A stretch of 64,000 nucleotides of DNA. Origin: Candidatus Gastranaerophilales bacterium (GTDB lineage: Bacteria; Cyanobacteriota; Vampirovibrionia; Gastranaerophilales; Gastranaerophilaceae). The notes under the pieces are model-generated. The model had not been told where the DNA came from and searched no databases. It saw only the letters and a program-made list of their open reading frames with translations. Location of the stretch: positions 62,001-126,000 of the forward strand of contig CAJUJH010000002.1 in the NCBI GenBank assembly GCA_910586855.1, read 5' to 3'. Position 1 is the first letter of the stretch, and each line of letters opens with the position of its first letter. Made by a program: the position numbers and the translations under genes. Positions 36,653-44,983 of the stretch are shown here, one piece after another.

Positions 36653-37546
36653 ATGGGTTTCAAGATTATAACCATTAATAATATTGAAGATTTTCAAACC
36701 TGTAAATTTGATACACGTTGGTTATTTAGAGGACAATCTCAAAATTGGAAGTTAAAAAGCAGCATAGAAAATTTACTCGATGAATTAGGCTATGATTACT
36801 TTTGGTACTTGGATGAACGTGCAGCGGGAAACAAATCTTTTAGACAGGAATTTGTTGATAATTTTAAAATAAAAACAGGTCTTACTCATAAAGAAAATTT
36901 GCATTTGTTATCTTTAATGCAACATTACGGATTAAAAACCGAATTATTGGATGTTACTGAAAGTAAAGATATTGCATTGTTTTTTGCGTGTGAAAAAGAT
37001 TTTGAACAAGATGGAGTTCTTTGGGCATTTAATATTTTAAGCCTTTACTTATGTAATGTAGATAATGGAATTGTAAAATGCAATTACAAATTTGGTAGTG
37101 ATGAAATTGCACTTGATTATAGTAAAAAATTATTAACAGATAAAGCTTACCGTGCAAATTTTGTATGCCATTGCAACTTACATGATTTTCAAAAAAAAGA
37201 TAATATCAGAATCAAAAGACAAAAGGGCAAATTTTTATTTGCTCCTAATTTCTGGACAAGCAAGTATTTTGCAAATATAGAAAATGCAATATTTTCTTCT
37301 TATGGTTTTTTACGAAACAGTGTATATCCCTCGAATATTAAGGATATCAATCACAGTATATTTGGCGATATGTTAATTAAATTTATTATTCCGGCAGATT
37401 TAAAAAAGGATTGTTTAACTTATCTAAAATATAAAAATATTTCACAAAGCTATTTATTTCCTGAAACCGATGAAGATACAAGGCTTAGAACAATTTGTAG
37501 CAAGATTCTCAAAGAATTCAAATTAAGAGAAAAACAGCATTTTTAG
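36653..37546 (+). CDS. FRG-domain protein
   Basis: This 297-residue protein carries the FRG domain: TRWLFRGQSQNWKLKSSI at about 21-38, and QHYGLKTELLDVTESKDIALFFAC at about 88-111. FRG proteins have no settled biochemical role but are frequent in mobile and defence-associated islands. It stands alone between the glycosyltransferase and tRNA-Val, at the left edge of the accessory region. No signal or membrane segment is present. Confidence 0.8.
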   Translation: MGFKIITINNIEDFQTCKFDTRWLFRGQSQNWKLKSSIENLLDELGYDYFWYLDERAAGNKSFRQEFVDNFKIKTGLTHKENLHLLSLMQHYGLKTELLDVTESKDIALFFACEKDFEQDGVLWAFNILSLYLCNVDNGIVKCNYKFGSDEIALDYSKKLLTDKAYRANFVCHCNLHDFQKKDNIRIKRQKGKFLFAPNFWTSKYFANIENAIFSSYGFLRNSVYPSNIKDINHSIFGDMLIKFIIPADLKKDCLTYLKYKNISQSYLFPETDEDTRLRTICSKILKEFKLREKQHF

Positions 37547-37674
37547 GTTTATATTAAAAGGCTTAACAAAGTTGAAAATACTATAAAATTATGATTTTAC
37601 TTCAGGGGATTTTAATATTATATATGTTTTAAAATATAAAATTTACTTGAACTTCTAAGATGTAATGATGGTTT

Positions 37675-37697
37675 AAAAAAGAGCCTTATTGGCTCTT
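37675..37697 (-). terminator. terminator of tRNA-Val
   Basis: AAGAGCC (37679-37685) and GGCTCTT (37691-37697) form a 7-bp stem. On the minus strand a run of T follows, directly downstream of the tRNA-Val gene. Confidence 0.75.
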
Positions 37698-37704
37698 AAT
37701 TAAA

Positions 37705-37780
37705 TGGTGGGCGTTGAGAGGCTCGAACTCCCGACATCCTCCTTGTAAGGGAGGCGCTCTACCAACTGAGCTAAACGCCC
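37705..37780 (-). tRNA. tRNA-Val (anticodon UAC)
   Basis: On the minus strand this is a complete 76-nt cloverleaf: acceptor GGGCGTT/AACGCCC, D-arm AGCTCAGTTGGTAGAGC, anticodon stem CCTCC/GGAGG around CTTACAA with anticodon TAC, T-arm with GTTCGAG, and encoded CCA. It is followed by an intrinsic terminator. Confidence 0.97.
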
Positions 37781-37814
37781 GCACACACTATTTAGTTTTT
37801 ATATCTCTCAAAGG

Positions 37815-37876
37815 AGGCTTTTATAATAACCGAAAGCCAAAGCTTTCTTGGTAACTGAGCTAAATACCAGCTCCGA
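37815..37876 (-). pseudogene. degenerate tRNA-like sequence
   Basis: On the minus strand a tRNA D-arm sequence (TTTAGCTCAGTTACC) is preceded by GGAGC and followed by a GAAAGC/GCTTTC hairpin and later CTCC, which could close an acceptor stem. There is no T-arm. The 12 bases shared with the neighbouring tRNA-Val D-arm suggest a decayed tRNA copy or an old attachment-site duplicate. Confidence 0.4.
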
Positions 37877-38157
37877 TATAAACAATTATACATGGAGAAT
37901 TTTTCATTTCAAGTACTTTTTTTAAATTTATTGAATTTTGTTCTAAAAAAGCCTGAAATGTATAAATAATACGGAATATAAGCATTATAACAATTGATTA
38001 TTGTATAAAAAATTGGTAAACATAATGCTTGTGCTCAAATACTGTTAAGATTTTTATTGCAAATTTTTTTAGTTAATCAATAATCTTTGGGTAAAGGTAG
38101 CATTGCAGCTATTAAATATTTTATTTTGATTTGCCTTAAAGTGTGCAACATGGAAAA

Positions 38158-38336
38158 TACGAGATTTATGACTTGTACCATGCTTTTGCAAGTATTTTAA
38201 TATCAGAAAACGTGTCAATTAAATACATTCAAACCCAAATGAAACGTGCTTCTTTTAAATAACAATGAACACATACGGACATCTGATGCCTGAAGTGTAT
38301 GTGACAAGTGAGGTTGAGATTGATGAGTTGATATAA
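38158..38336 (+). pseudogene. C-terminal remnant of a tyrosine integrase, frameshifted
   Basis: The plus strand encodes an integrase C-terminus: YDLYHAFASILISENVSI then KYIQTQM in the frame of 38164, ending at a TAA at 38256-38258. The frame then shifts by one base into MNTYGHLMPEVYVTSEVEI from 38265 to the stop at 38336. One added A near 38257 would join the two as FKITMNTYGHLM. The catalytic Tyr is kept, but the usual HxLRH reads Y-D-L-Y-H, so the catalytic Arg is lost. It is dead on two counts. Confidence 0.8.
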
Positions 38337-38342
38337 TGTGAA

Positions 38343-39335
38343 TCAGTTATTACAATTGTAAAAATATTCGCCAATTTTAACAAGTAGAAATAACTCTAAC
38401 CAAGACAATATAAGATTTTTTTCTGTACCATAATCTAGGCAGCATTCATCGCCATGTAGAATTCCTGGTCTAATTTTATTATATTTTTCTTGTTCTTTAA
38501 TTGAAAGTTGTTTAAATTTTTCTGTTCTGCAAAATGTTTTTTCTACTATGTTTTCTAGAGCAATGCAATACATGCTTTTAAAATTACTATTTGCATAATC
38601 TAAAAGCAATCTTCTTCCTTTTAAGTTAGGAGTAGTTTTTTGATAATCTTTGGGAATTAATTCAATGCAATCTTCCATTAAACCTGTAATCTGAGCAGTC
38701 AATGTCGGTATGATTATATTGTAGCGGTCTTTTCTTGGCAATTTTGTTATTGCTTTAATACAAGAATCTAAAATATGAATTCTGTTTTGCACAAACTGTT
38801 TGTTTGAAATAATTTTATACGCTTTTATAAGATTTTCGTACTTATTTTTTTTATAGTAATTGATTATACATTTTTCAAGTGATTTAGAATCTCTTTTTCT
38901 CATAAGTCTAATTTTATCAATTAGAACTTCATCAAAAATAGGATAGTATTCAGCAAAAATTTGATTTAATAATTGTAATCTTTCTACTGTTTCTTTTAAT
39001 TTTTGATGTTGTTGTATAAATTTATTTATTGCGGATTGAGCTGAAAAAATACTATTAGCTTGAGTAGCCATTAAAACAAAATTATTTGATAAACCTTGAA
39101 TTTTAGAGGTTGCGTTTATTAAGGAATTCGGCAAACAATATGCTTTTATATTATTTATTGATGAAATATATTTCAATATAGGATGTTGATTAATCATATT
39201 GATTGCACCAAACGTATTATTCATCATTCTGCAAATATTTTTATTTGCAAATAATTTATGAGCTTCAAGCATTGGAGAACGAATTTGTTGTACCAATTTA
39301 CGCATTTTTCTTTCATGTTCAATAAAATCTTTCAT
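38343..39335 (-). CDS. HEPN-like protein, possible abortive infection RNase
   Basis: I do not recognise a named family. This 330-residue all-helical soluble protein ends with IRPGILHGDE followed by YGTEKNLILSWLELFLLVKIGEYF, which looks like a HEPN domain: Arg289-x4-His294 matches the R-x4-6-H RNase motif, and the following helix is typical of Abi-type HEPN proteins. The N-terminal half (about 1-130) is rich in Gln, Asn and Met. An AAAGGGA site precedes the ATG. Its place between an integrase relic and an attachment site supports a defence role, which is inference. Confidence 0.5.
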   Translation of the reverse strand: MKDFIEHERKMRKLVQQIRSPMLEAHKLFANKNICRMMNNTFGAINMINQHPILKYISSINNIKAYCLPNSLINATSKIQGLSNNFVLMATQANSIFSAQSAINKFIQQHQKLKETVERLQLLNQIFAEYYPIFDEVLIDKIRLMRKRDSKSLEKCIINYYKKNKYENLIKAYKIISNKQFVQNRIHILDSCIKAITKLPRKDRYNIIIPTLTAQITGLMEDCIELIPKDYQKTTPNLKGRRLLLDYANSNFKSMYCIALENIVEKTFCRTEKFKQLSIKEQEKYNKIRPGILHGDECCLDYGTEKNLILSWLELFLLVKIGEYFYNCNN

Positions 39336-39371
39336 TCTATCCCTTTAGTGACAATGACCATATTTTAACAT

Positions 39372-39409
39372 AAAAAAGAAGAGTTTCAAGGTTTTTGAAA
39401 CTCTTCTTT
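39372..39409 (-). terminator. terminator beyond the tRNA-fMet 3' fragment
   Basis: A 15-bp perfect stem (39375-39389 with 39395-39409, loop GGTTT) is followed on the minus strand by six T. It lies directly beyond the tRNA-fMet 3' half at 39416, so it is probably the ancestral terminator of that tRNA gene. Confidence 0.8.
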
Positions 39410-39415
39410 ATCAAT

Positions 39416-39460
39416 TGGTTGCGGGAGCTGGATTTGAACCAACGACCTTCGGGTTATGAG
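39416..39460 (-). other. left attachment site: 3' half of tRNA-fMet
   Basis: These 45 bases, plus seven before them (39409-39415), are identical to the 3' half of the intact tRNA-fMet at 47904-47948. Identity stops exactly after the core TTATGAG (39454-39460), which is the anticodon loop. To the right, unrelated sequence of island A begins. This is an attL-type junction. Confidence 0.85.
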
Positions 39461-39702
39461 GATAGCCTCGGGCTTTCCTGCCTGTAACGATTTTTCACGA
39501 TTTACCACTATTTGGCACGAATTTTTATGAGAATTTATCTTGTTTAACGAGATTTATTATAATTTGTTAAACCCATGTGCAGTGGAATGTGTTGTTATTT
39601 GAAACATTAATTTTTTGTTAATTTTTTATATGAATTGAAAAATGTGAAATAGAATAATTCTATAATGGAATTTAAACTGTATTGTCGGAGCAGGAGGAAT
39701 GA

Positions 39703-40599
39703 ATGGCTGATTTTAAATTAAAAATTAATTTGGGTGAAGCTTCTATTGAATTAGAAGGCGAAGGCACTTTGGTAAAAGAAATTTTAAACGACTTGAAGGA
39801 GACTGGTTTAGGCGTTCTAACTAAGGTCGCTACCAATCAAAACGACAAAGCGAGTTCTATAGATAAATGTAACGCTATAAATAATACAAATGTAGATGCA
39901 GAAGAAGCATCAACTGAAAGTTCGGAATATCCCAGTTTGAAGGATTTAATGTACAATGATAGCATCAAGAACGAGTCAGATAGAATTATTGTTTTTGTTC
40001 ATTATTTATCTTCTTTTGGACAAAATGTTGTTGGTGAAAGTGCTATAAAGGAAAATTACCAAGAATTTAATTTGTGGAAGAAAGCACGTAGTAATTTTAA
40101 GACCAATATTAAAAAATTAATACGAGCCAAAAAAATGTCTTCTGTTGATAGCGGGTATATATTGACACAAAAAGGAAAGGATGATGCAGATGCAATAATA
40201 TTTGGCAGACAAAGGGAAAAAGAAACTAAAAAAGATAAAATTAATAAAAGTACCAAAAATAATTTTACAAATTATCAAACTGTTGAGCTGAATTTAACTC
40301 GTGAGGACAAAGCAGAACTTATAAAATTATATTCCAATAAAGAAGATTTAAATACTATTGATAAGGTGTTACTTGCTAGTCATTGGTATAAGAATAATAG
40401 ACAAGAAACTATAATCAACAAGGATATTGTATTTACTATATTGAGGAATGCAAATGTTAGTACGGCGTTCAGCATACAAGATGCACTGGGCAATGCCAAG
40501 AAAAAGAATTATTATTCGAAAACTGGTAAAGCAGGAGAGTTTGAATTTTCTTATTTGGGTGAAGATTATGTAACAGAACATCTTTTAATACAGGAGTAA
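39703..40599 (+). CDS. unknown protein with two winged-helix-like repeats (first gene of a pair)
   Basis: This 298-residue protein is not a family I can name. Residues 1-35 form a beta-rich start (FKLKINLGEASIELEGEG). Residues 91-166 and 217-294 look like two copies of one domain: a helix with FVHYL or ASHWY, then a basic helix with IKENY or KDIVF, then a turn ending in a strand (GYILTQKGK, EFEFSYLGEDYV), as in winged helices. The next gene has a third copy. An AGGAGG site precedes the ATG. The stop is 3 bp before gene two. It is the first gene inside the attachment site of island A, a usual place for cargo. Confidence 0.7.
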   Translation: MADFKLKINLGEASIELEGEGTLVKEILNDLKETGLGVLTKVATNQNDKASSIDKCNAINNTNVDAEEASTESSEYPSLKDLMYNDSIKNESDRIIVFVHYLSSFGQNVVGESAIKENYQEFNLWKKARSNFKTNIKKLIRAKKMSSVDSGYILTQKGKDDADAIIFGRQREKETKKDKINKSTKNNFTNYQTVELNLTREDKAELIKLYSNKEDLNTIDKVLLASHWYKNNRQETIINKDIVFTILRNANVSTAFSIQDALGNAKKKNYYSKTGKAGEFEFSYLGEDYVTEHLLIQE

Positions 40600-40602
40600 T
40601 AA

Positions 40603-41355
40603 ATGGAAGATTTGGAACTGTTTTATCATAAAATACCACAGGAAGATAAAGAGACCGGCTCTGTAATATCATACTTTGTGCATTATTGCGAAGAAAAATC
40701 AAACGCAGTAACACCTGTTTTGGTGAAATCTTGCTATGAAAACTTGTCCTTAAAACCATATTCAAATATTGCTTCATATATGAGTTCAAAATCAAGAGGT
40801 AAATCGCCAATATTTTTAAAAAATAAAAACGGTACTTATAGATTATCTCGTAAAGCAAAAGAAGAAATTGCCTTAAAACTAAATGATGTTATACAGCTTC
40901 CTGCAACCGATAATTTGGTTCCAATGAGTATTTTTGATAATACTCGCCAATATATTGTTTCTATCGCAGAACAAATGTGCAAATGTTATGATTATGGGTT
41001 ATATGATGCCTGTCTTGTTATGATGAGAAAGCTTGTTGAAGCCGTAATAATTGAATGTTTTGAGCGGTATGGTGTAGCTGACGAAATAAAAAAAGACGGG
41101 CATTATGTATTTTTAAGTGAATTAATTCCTGCATTTATAGAATCAAAACATTGGACAGCAGGAAGAAATATAACCAATAATATTTCAAAGGTAAAAAAAT
41201 GGGGAGATACAAGTGCCCACGCAAGAAGATATATAGCCAAAAAAAGCGACTTTAATGAATTTAAATCCGAATTGAGGATTATTCTACAAGATATAATACT
41301 GCTTATAGATTATCCTAATTGGAATTTAGAAAAGAAAAGCAAAAAGGTTTCATAA
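40603..41355 (+). CDS. winged-helix-like plus DUF4145-like protein (second gene of a pair)
   Basis: This 250-residue protein has two parts. Residues 16-94 match the repeat of the preceding gene (ISYFVHYCEEKSNAVTPVLV to NGTYRLSRKAKEEI). Residues 112-245 are helical and look like DUF4145 or a HEPN-like fold: YDACLVMMRKLVEAVIIECF, then FLSELIPAFI, then KVKKWGDTSAHA with a conserved-looking His. DUF4145-like domains occur in many defence proteins. It is cotranscribed with gene one and converges on the integrase, with 1 bp between the two stops. Its function is unknown; nucleic-acid sensing by gene one and an effector role for this one are speculation. Confidence 0.65.
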   Translation: MEDLELFYHKIPQEDKETGSVISYFVHYCEEKSNAVTPVLVKSCYENLSLKPYSNIASYMSSKSRGKSPIFLKNKNGTYRLSRKAKEEIALKLNDVIQLPATDNLVPMSIFDNTRQYIVSIAEQMCKCYDYGLYDACLVMMRKLVEAVIIECFERYGVADEIKKDGHYVFLSELIPAFIESKHWTAGRNITNNISKVKKWGDTSAHARRYIAKKSDFNEFKSELRIILQDIILLIDYPNWNLEKKSKKVS

Positions 41356-41356
41356 T

Positions 41357-42544
41357 TTATGTGTACATCTCCTCCAGCTTCTCCAATTCCTGTTCGGCGA
41401 AGTCGGGGATAACATGCCCGTAGATGTCGTGAGTTATCGTAATGCTGGCATGTCCTAAAAGTCTTGACACAACAATGGGCTTCATTCCGCTTTCCAAGGC
41501 TCTTGTTGCAAAGGTGTGTCGTATAGCGTGGACGTTTCTGTGGGGGATATCAAGTTTTTTCTGTATTCTGCTAAAGGCATCTAAAAAAGTCCCGGCATCG
41601 GTAAAATATCCGTCTTCTCTTGGAAAAACGAGGTTGAATTTGTAATAATCTTTGCCGAGTTTCTTTTTTAACAGGTTTTGTAATTGTTTATATTCTGTTA
41701 AATCAGCCATTAATTTTGGCAATACCTTAATTGTTCGGGTTGAAGTATCAGTTTTTGTATTGTACACAAATCCTAATATTGTTTTACTGTCTGCTTTATA
41801 GCTAAAATTTTTATTTCTTTGCACCTGTTTATTAATTCTTACTGTGTTATTATCAAAATTTACACAATCCCAAGTTAAGCCTAGTAATTCACCCGCTCTT
41901 AAGCCTGTATAAAAATCAAATTTTATCGCCATACCATAATAATGGTTTTTGCATTCTGCAATAATTTTTTCTTGTTCATCTCTTGTAAATACTTCAACTT
42001 CTTTTTTGCCTTCGCGTCTTAATTTTACGTTCAATAAAGGATTTCTGATAATTAACCCCTCTTTTAAAGCATAGTGTATAGCACTGCTTATTACAAGGTG
42101 AATATTTTCGACAGTTTTTGGTGCAAGTCCACCCTTGCCTTCCAGTCTTCCGTGCGAATAAAGGAAATTGTAAAAATCTTGTATGTGTTTACTTGTTAAA
42201 TTAGCAAACGCAATATCGCCAATTTGCGGTTTAATGTGTCGCCTTATTATCATTTCATAACTTTGGCTTGTTGAAACCCTCAACCCGTGGATAGCGCAAT
42301 CATAAAACCATTTGTCGAAAAATTCACCCACTTTTAAACTTTTTGTGCTGACATCAATACCTGCTTGATGTTTTGACATTAAATCTTTCAATAGCACTCT
42401 TGCTTCACGTTCTGTTGTCGCTCTGCAGGTTCTAAAAATTCTGTTTCCTTTTGAATTTATACCAATTTCAAATTTACCAATCCACTTACCGCTTCTTGTT
42501 TCTTTATATATACAACCTTCGCCGTTACTTCTTCTTTTTGCCAT
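41357..42544 (-). CDS. tyrosine recombinase (integrase of island A)
   Basis: This 395-residue integrase has an arm-binding N-domain (GEGCIYKETRSGKWIGKFEIG), a SAM-like core-binding domain near 70-160 and a catalytic domain. The catalytic set is visible: Arg in GLRAGELLGLTW, HAIRHTFATRAL (His-x-x-Arg), GHASITITHDIYGHV with the Tyr nucleophile. The order resembles Tn916/phage integrases. It likely recombines at the TTATGAG core of tRNA-fMet. Its ATG overlaps the resolvase stop by one base (TAATG), so both recombinases are made from one transcript. Confidence 0.94.
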   Translation of the reverse strand: MAKRRSNGEGCIYKETRSGKWIGKFEIGINSKGNRIFRTCRATTEREARVLLKDLMSKHQAGIDVSTKSLKVGEFFDKWFYDCAIHGLRVSTSQSYEMIIRRHIKPQIGDIAFANLTSKHIQDFYNFLYSHGRLEGKGGLAPKTVENIHLVISSAIHYALKEGLIIRNPLLNVKLRREGKKEVEVFTRDEQEKIIAECKNHYYGMAIKFDFYTGLRAGELLGLTWDCVNFDNNTVRINKQVQRNKNFSYKADSKTILGFVYNTKTDTSTRTIKVLPKLMADLTEYKQLQNLLKKKLGKDYYKFNLVFPREDGYFTDAGTFLDAFSRIQKKLDIPHRNVHAIRHTFATRALESGMKPIVVSRLLGHASITITHDIYGHVIPDFAEQELEKLEEMYT

Positions 42545-43131
42545 TATGCAGCCTCTCTTTCTTGTTTTACGAAATTGTAGAAAGTATTTGTTTTTAAATT
42601 CAGTAATTCACAAGCTTTTTTGGCTGTAATTTTGCGTGTAGCCCACTCATTATACACTTCTTGCCAGTTATCAGGTTTTGTTATTTTCTTTCTGCCTTTG
42701 TATTTACCTTCTTTTTTGGCAACAGCTATACCGTCTTTTTGCCTTTCTAAAAGGTTTGCACGTTCAAATTCATAAATTGCACCCAGCATTGTAACCATTA
42801 ATTTGCCGCTTGGTGTGCTTGTATCAAGTTTTTCCTTGTGGCTAATAAGTTTTACGCCTTTTTCTTCTAATTTTTCTATAATCCACAATAAATCTTTTGT
42901 ACTGCGGGCAAGCCTTGAAAAATCTTTAACATAAACAGTGTCGCCGTTTCTAACATAATCAATCATTTCTAAAAGTTTTGGGCGGGCTGTGTTTTTGCCG
43001 CTGATTTTTTCTTCAAAATACTTGTCAATCTTGTATTGTTCTAAAATTTCAAATTGGCTTTCCGTATTTTGTTCCAGTGTGCTTACTCTGATATAAGCGA
43101 CATTTTGAACCTTAACTTTTTCTTCTTCCAT
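42544..43131 (-). CDS. small serine recombinase (resolvase/invertase) of island A
   Basis: This 195-residue serine recombinase shows the catalytic Ser17 in AYIRVST, with KDFSRLARSTKDL near 70 and ATIYEFERAN-like YEFERANLLERQKDG near 125. A C-terminal HTH is at about 150-195. It resolves or inverts DNA at short sites. It is immediately followed by the tyrosine integrase. The same two-gene arrangement occurs in island B, with close protein similarity. A GGAGGT site precedes the ATG. Confidence 0.92.
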   Translation of the reverse strand: MEEEKVKVQNVAYIRVSTLEQNTESQFEILEQYKIDKYFEEKISGKNTARPKLLEMIDYVRNGDTVYVKDFSRLARSTKDLLWIIEKLEEKGVKLISHKEKLDTSTPSGKLMVTMLGAIYEFERANLLERQKDGIAVAKKEGKYKGRKKITKPDNWQEVYNEWATRKITAKKACELLNLKTNTFYNFVKQEREAA

Positions 43132-43668
43132 TTTTACCTCCTTTGGACTTTTGCATTATTGGATATTGATGTTTTAAAGTAAAGACTTCTGCAAACATCT
43201 TTTTAAAAATTAAAAAATCCACCCTAAACAAATACATTTCAAATGTTTGAGATGTTTTGTTTTAGACCATAGTCTATTTAAAGACATTTCTTAATCAAGT
43301 TCTGTTAAATTGATGATTTTTATACACGCATTCTTTGAACAAATACTGCAAGCTATATCTTTTACATCTGAATATATGTATTTTTTGTTTTTCTTGTCTT
43401 GATTAATCATTCAATGCGTTTATATAAATGATGACAACAAATAACCAATTTGATTTTGAAAGACTGGCATTTGTGCTGATAAACTCCTAAATTTAAGCCT
43501 TCATCCTTGTGTTTGTTGGCTTCTAACCTAATTGATGCCAGCCATTGGCAAAATACAAATTTTATACATTTTCAATAATCATATTAAAAATATAACTATG
43601 GATTATTCTATCTATTTGCTAATTGTATTAATATGTAAATTACATATGCATTTTTACAGTCGCTGCAT
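43132..43668. other. 537-bp non-coding region upstream of the recombinase operon
   Basis: No convincing ORF on either strand. On the minus strand, 43177-43189 matches a 13-base GAAGTCTTTACTT element also found upstream of the island B resolvase. Short palindromes (ACATTTCAAATGT; TGCCA/TGGCA near 43540) occur. It may hold the promoter and recombination or control sites of the recombinase genes. Confidence 0.4.
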
Positions 43669-44238
43669 TTAGCCCACAGGATATCTAAAGATGGCATCTT
43701 TTCTGTTATTTGCGTGAAAATAAATATCATCCTCTTGCTTTGTTGAAATTCGTGTCATCTTTTTAAAATCAATCGGAATAATATTTGTAAAATCCCTGAC
43801 GTATCTTAATGTTCCGGATTGTCTTACTACATATTGAAAATAATATAAAGGGTTTGTATTTGTTATATCGTATGCCCTGGAAGTTCCTTCTCCGTATTTT
43901 CTTGTAATGCTTTCAACAAGTTTATTTGAAATAATTTTTTCTTGTTTGGTGTAGGCAATTATAATATGAAGGTGCGGTTGAACAGTTTCGGGCGGCGCAA
44001 AAAGTACACGTTTTGAAACAGCTTTTCTTTTTGGACGACCTTTTTTGCCATTATGAAACATAACATATTCGCCAAAGCGCAAGCTTAATTGACTTACTGC
44101 AAATAAACAAGAGAATGGCAATTCTGTTCTTTTTGCAAATCTATCCATTATCATTTTTAGGCGGTTAGCTTCTTTTATCGCATCTTCCATACTGTCAAAT
44201 TTAACCGAATGTTCTACATTTATAAACCTAATATCCAT
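43669..44238 (-). CDS. HUH-type replication initiator/nicking protein
   Basis: This 189-residue protein carries an HUH motif, PHLHIIIAY (His89-Leu-His91), and downstream tyrosines at 132, 133 and 136 in NPLYYFQYVV that could be the nicking nucleophile. These are the marks of rolling-circle Rep, relaxase or IS200-type HUH enzymes. The first 80 residues form a basic N-domain. An AAAGGAGA site precedes the ATG, which overlaps the upstream gene by 19 bp. In an integrated island it would start replication after excision. Without a search the exact family is open. Confidence 0.6.
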   Translation of the reverse strand: MDIRFINVEHSVKFDSMEDAIKEANRLKMIMDRFAKRTELPFSCLFAVSQLSLRFGEYVMFHNGKKGRPKRKAVSKRVLFAPPETVQPHLHIIIAYTKQEKIISNKLVESITRKYGEGTSRAYDITNTNPLYYFQYVVRQSGTLRYVRDFTNIIPIDFKKMTRISTKQEDDIYFHANNRKDAIFRYPVG

Positions 44239-44633
44239 ACTGCTATCTCCTTTCTTTGTCTTTCTGTTAACCTTAGTTTGCCCGAATTTTCAAGTGCCCA
44301 TTTTTTGTATTCCTTATATATTAGATATTTTCGTCCTATATTGTCTTCCTTTATAAGGCTGTTAAAGGTTTTATCCCTATCGAGCCATTGTTTTAATTTT
44401 GCGTTTGAATATATGCAAATAAGCCTTGATAGCGCATAGAGTATCTGATGATAACCTATTCTGTCATCATTCTTAACATCTTTTGAATATATCCAATCCA
44501 CCTCTTTATCCGTATTTGAAATGCTAAATAAATTCATTGGATTATCGTGAAGTTCAATTTTGCCTTTGTAATACGGGTCATAATTGCGGCTGAAATTTTT
44601 ATGTGTTCTGTGGTAATAATTTTCATTTATCAT
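44220..44633 (-). CDS. unknown island A protein, 137 aa
   Basis: No recognised domain. The start ATG at 44633 overlaps the upstream stop as ATGA and has a GGGAAAGG site; a further upstream ATG in frame at 44669 is less likely. The protein is hydrophilic, with an N-terminus rich in Tyr and Asn and a basic C-terminal helix (KLRLTERQRKEIAVWIL) that could bind DNA. It lies between the HTH gene and the HUH Rep in one operon, suggesting a replication or copy-control role, which is inference. Confidence 0.65.
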   Translation of the reverse strand: MINENYYHRTHKNFSRNYDPYYKGKIELHDNPMNLFSISNTDKEVDWIYSKDVKNDDRIGYHQILYALSRLICIYSNAKLKQWLDRDKTFNSLIKEDNIGRKYLIYKEYKKWALENSGKLRLTERQRKEIAVWILGL

Positions 44634-44893
44634 AGTGTTATTACCTTTCCCGTATTTCTCATAATCCATTCGTTAAAATCGTTTGCAACTATGTATTTTT
44701 TCCCTCCTATTTGTATGACGGGAAAATCTTCAAGTCTACATAGTTTGTAGACAGTGTTTATGCCAATGTCAAAAGTTTTTGAAAATTCTTTGACTGTAAA
44801 TAAATTGGCATAAAGTCTACCGCTGCAATTTTGACGGATGTCCTCCATAGTATCCAGCATTCTAAATCTGTTGGGTGGCAGTCTATCTTTCAT
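44630..44893 (-). CDS. excisionase-like HTH protein
   Basis: This 87-residue protein has a MerR-like/HTH_17 domain: LFTVKEFSKTFDIGINTVYKLCRLEDFPVIQIGGKKYIVANDFNEWI, with the wing IGGKKYIV. Such proteins act as excisionases or as regulators of phage and island operons. I chose the ATG at 44893 because it has an AAAGGA site; the frame is open to 44983. It is the first gene of the operon with the 137-aa protein and the Rep. Confidence 0.82.
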   Translation of the reverse strand: MKDRLPPNRFRMLDTMEDIRQNCSGRLYANLFTVKEFSKTFDIGINTVYKLCRLEDFPVIQIGGKKYIVANDFNEWIMRNTGKVITL

Positions 44894-44983
44894 ATTTCTA
44901 TCCTTTCTATTTGCGCTCCGCAATTTACTATCACTAAAAACGCCTACAGAAAGACATAAGTATGCATCCGAATATTTAACCAA

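Larger units (their letters stand above)
37547..38157. other. non-coding stretch with tRNA-Val and tRNA-like relic
   Basis: Apart from the tRNA-Val gene, its terminator and the tRNA-like relic at 37815-37876, I see no gene here. The 37877-38157 part is AT-rich and featureless and leads into the broken integrase. Confidence 0.5.

Noticed and set aside
38265..38336. 23-codon frame as a small gene
   Set aside because: Its sequence is the tail of a tyrosine integrase (NTYGHLMPE), continuing a frameshifted upstream part; it is a pseudogene, not a small gene.
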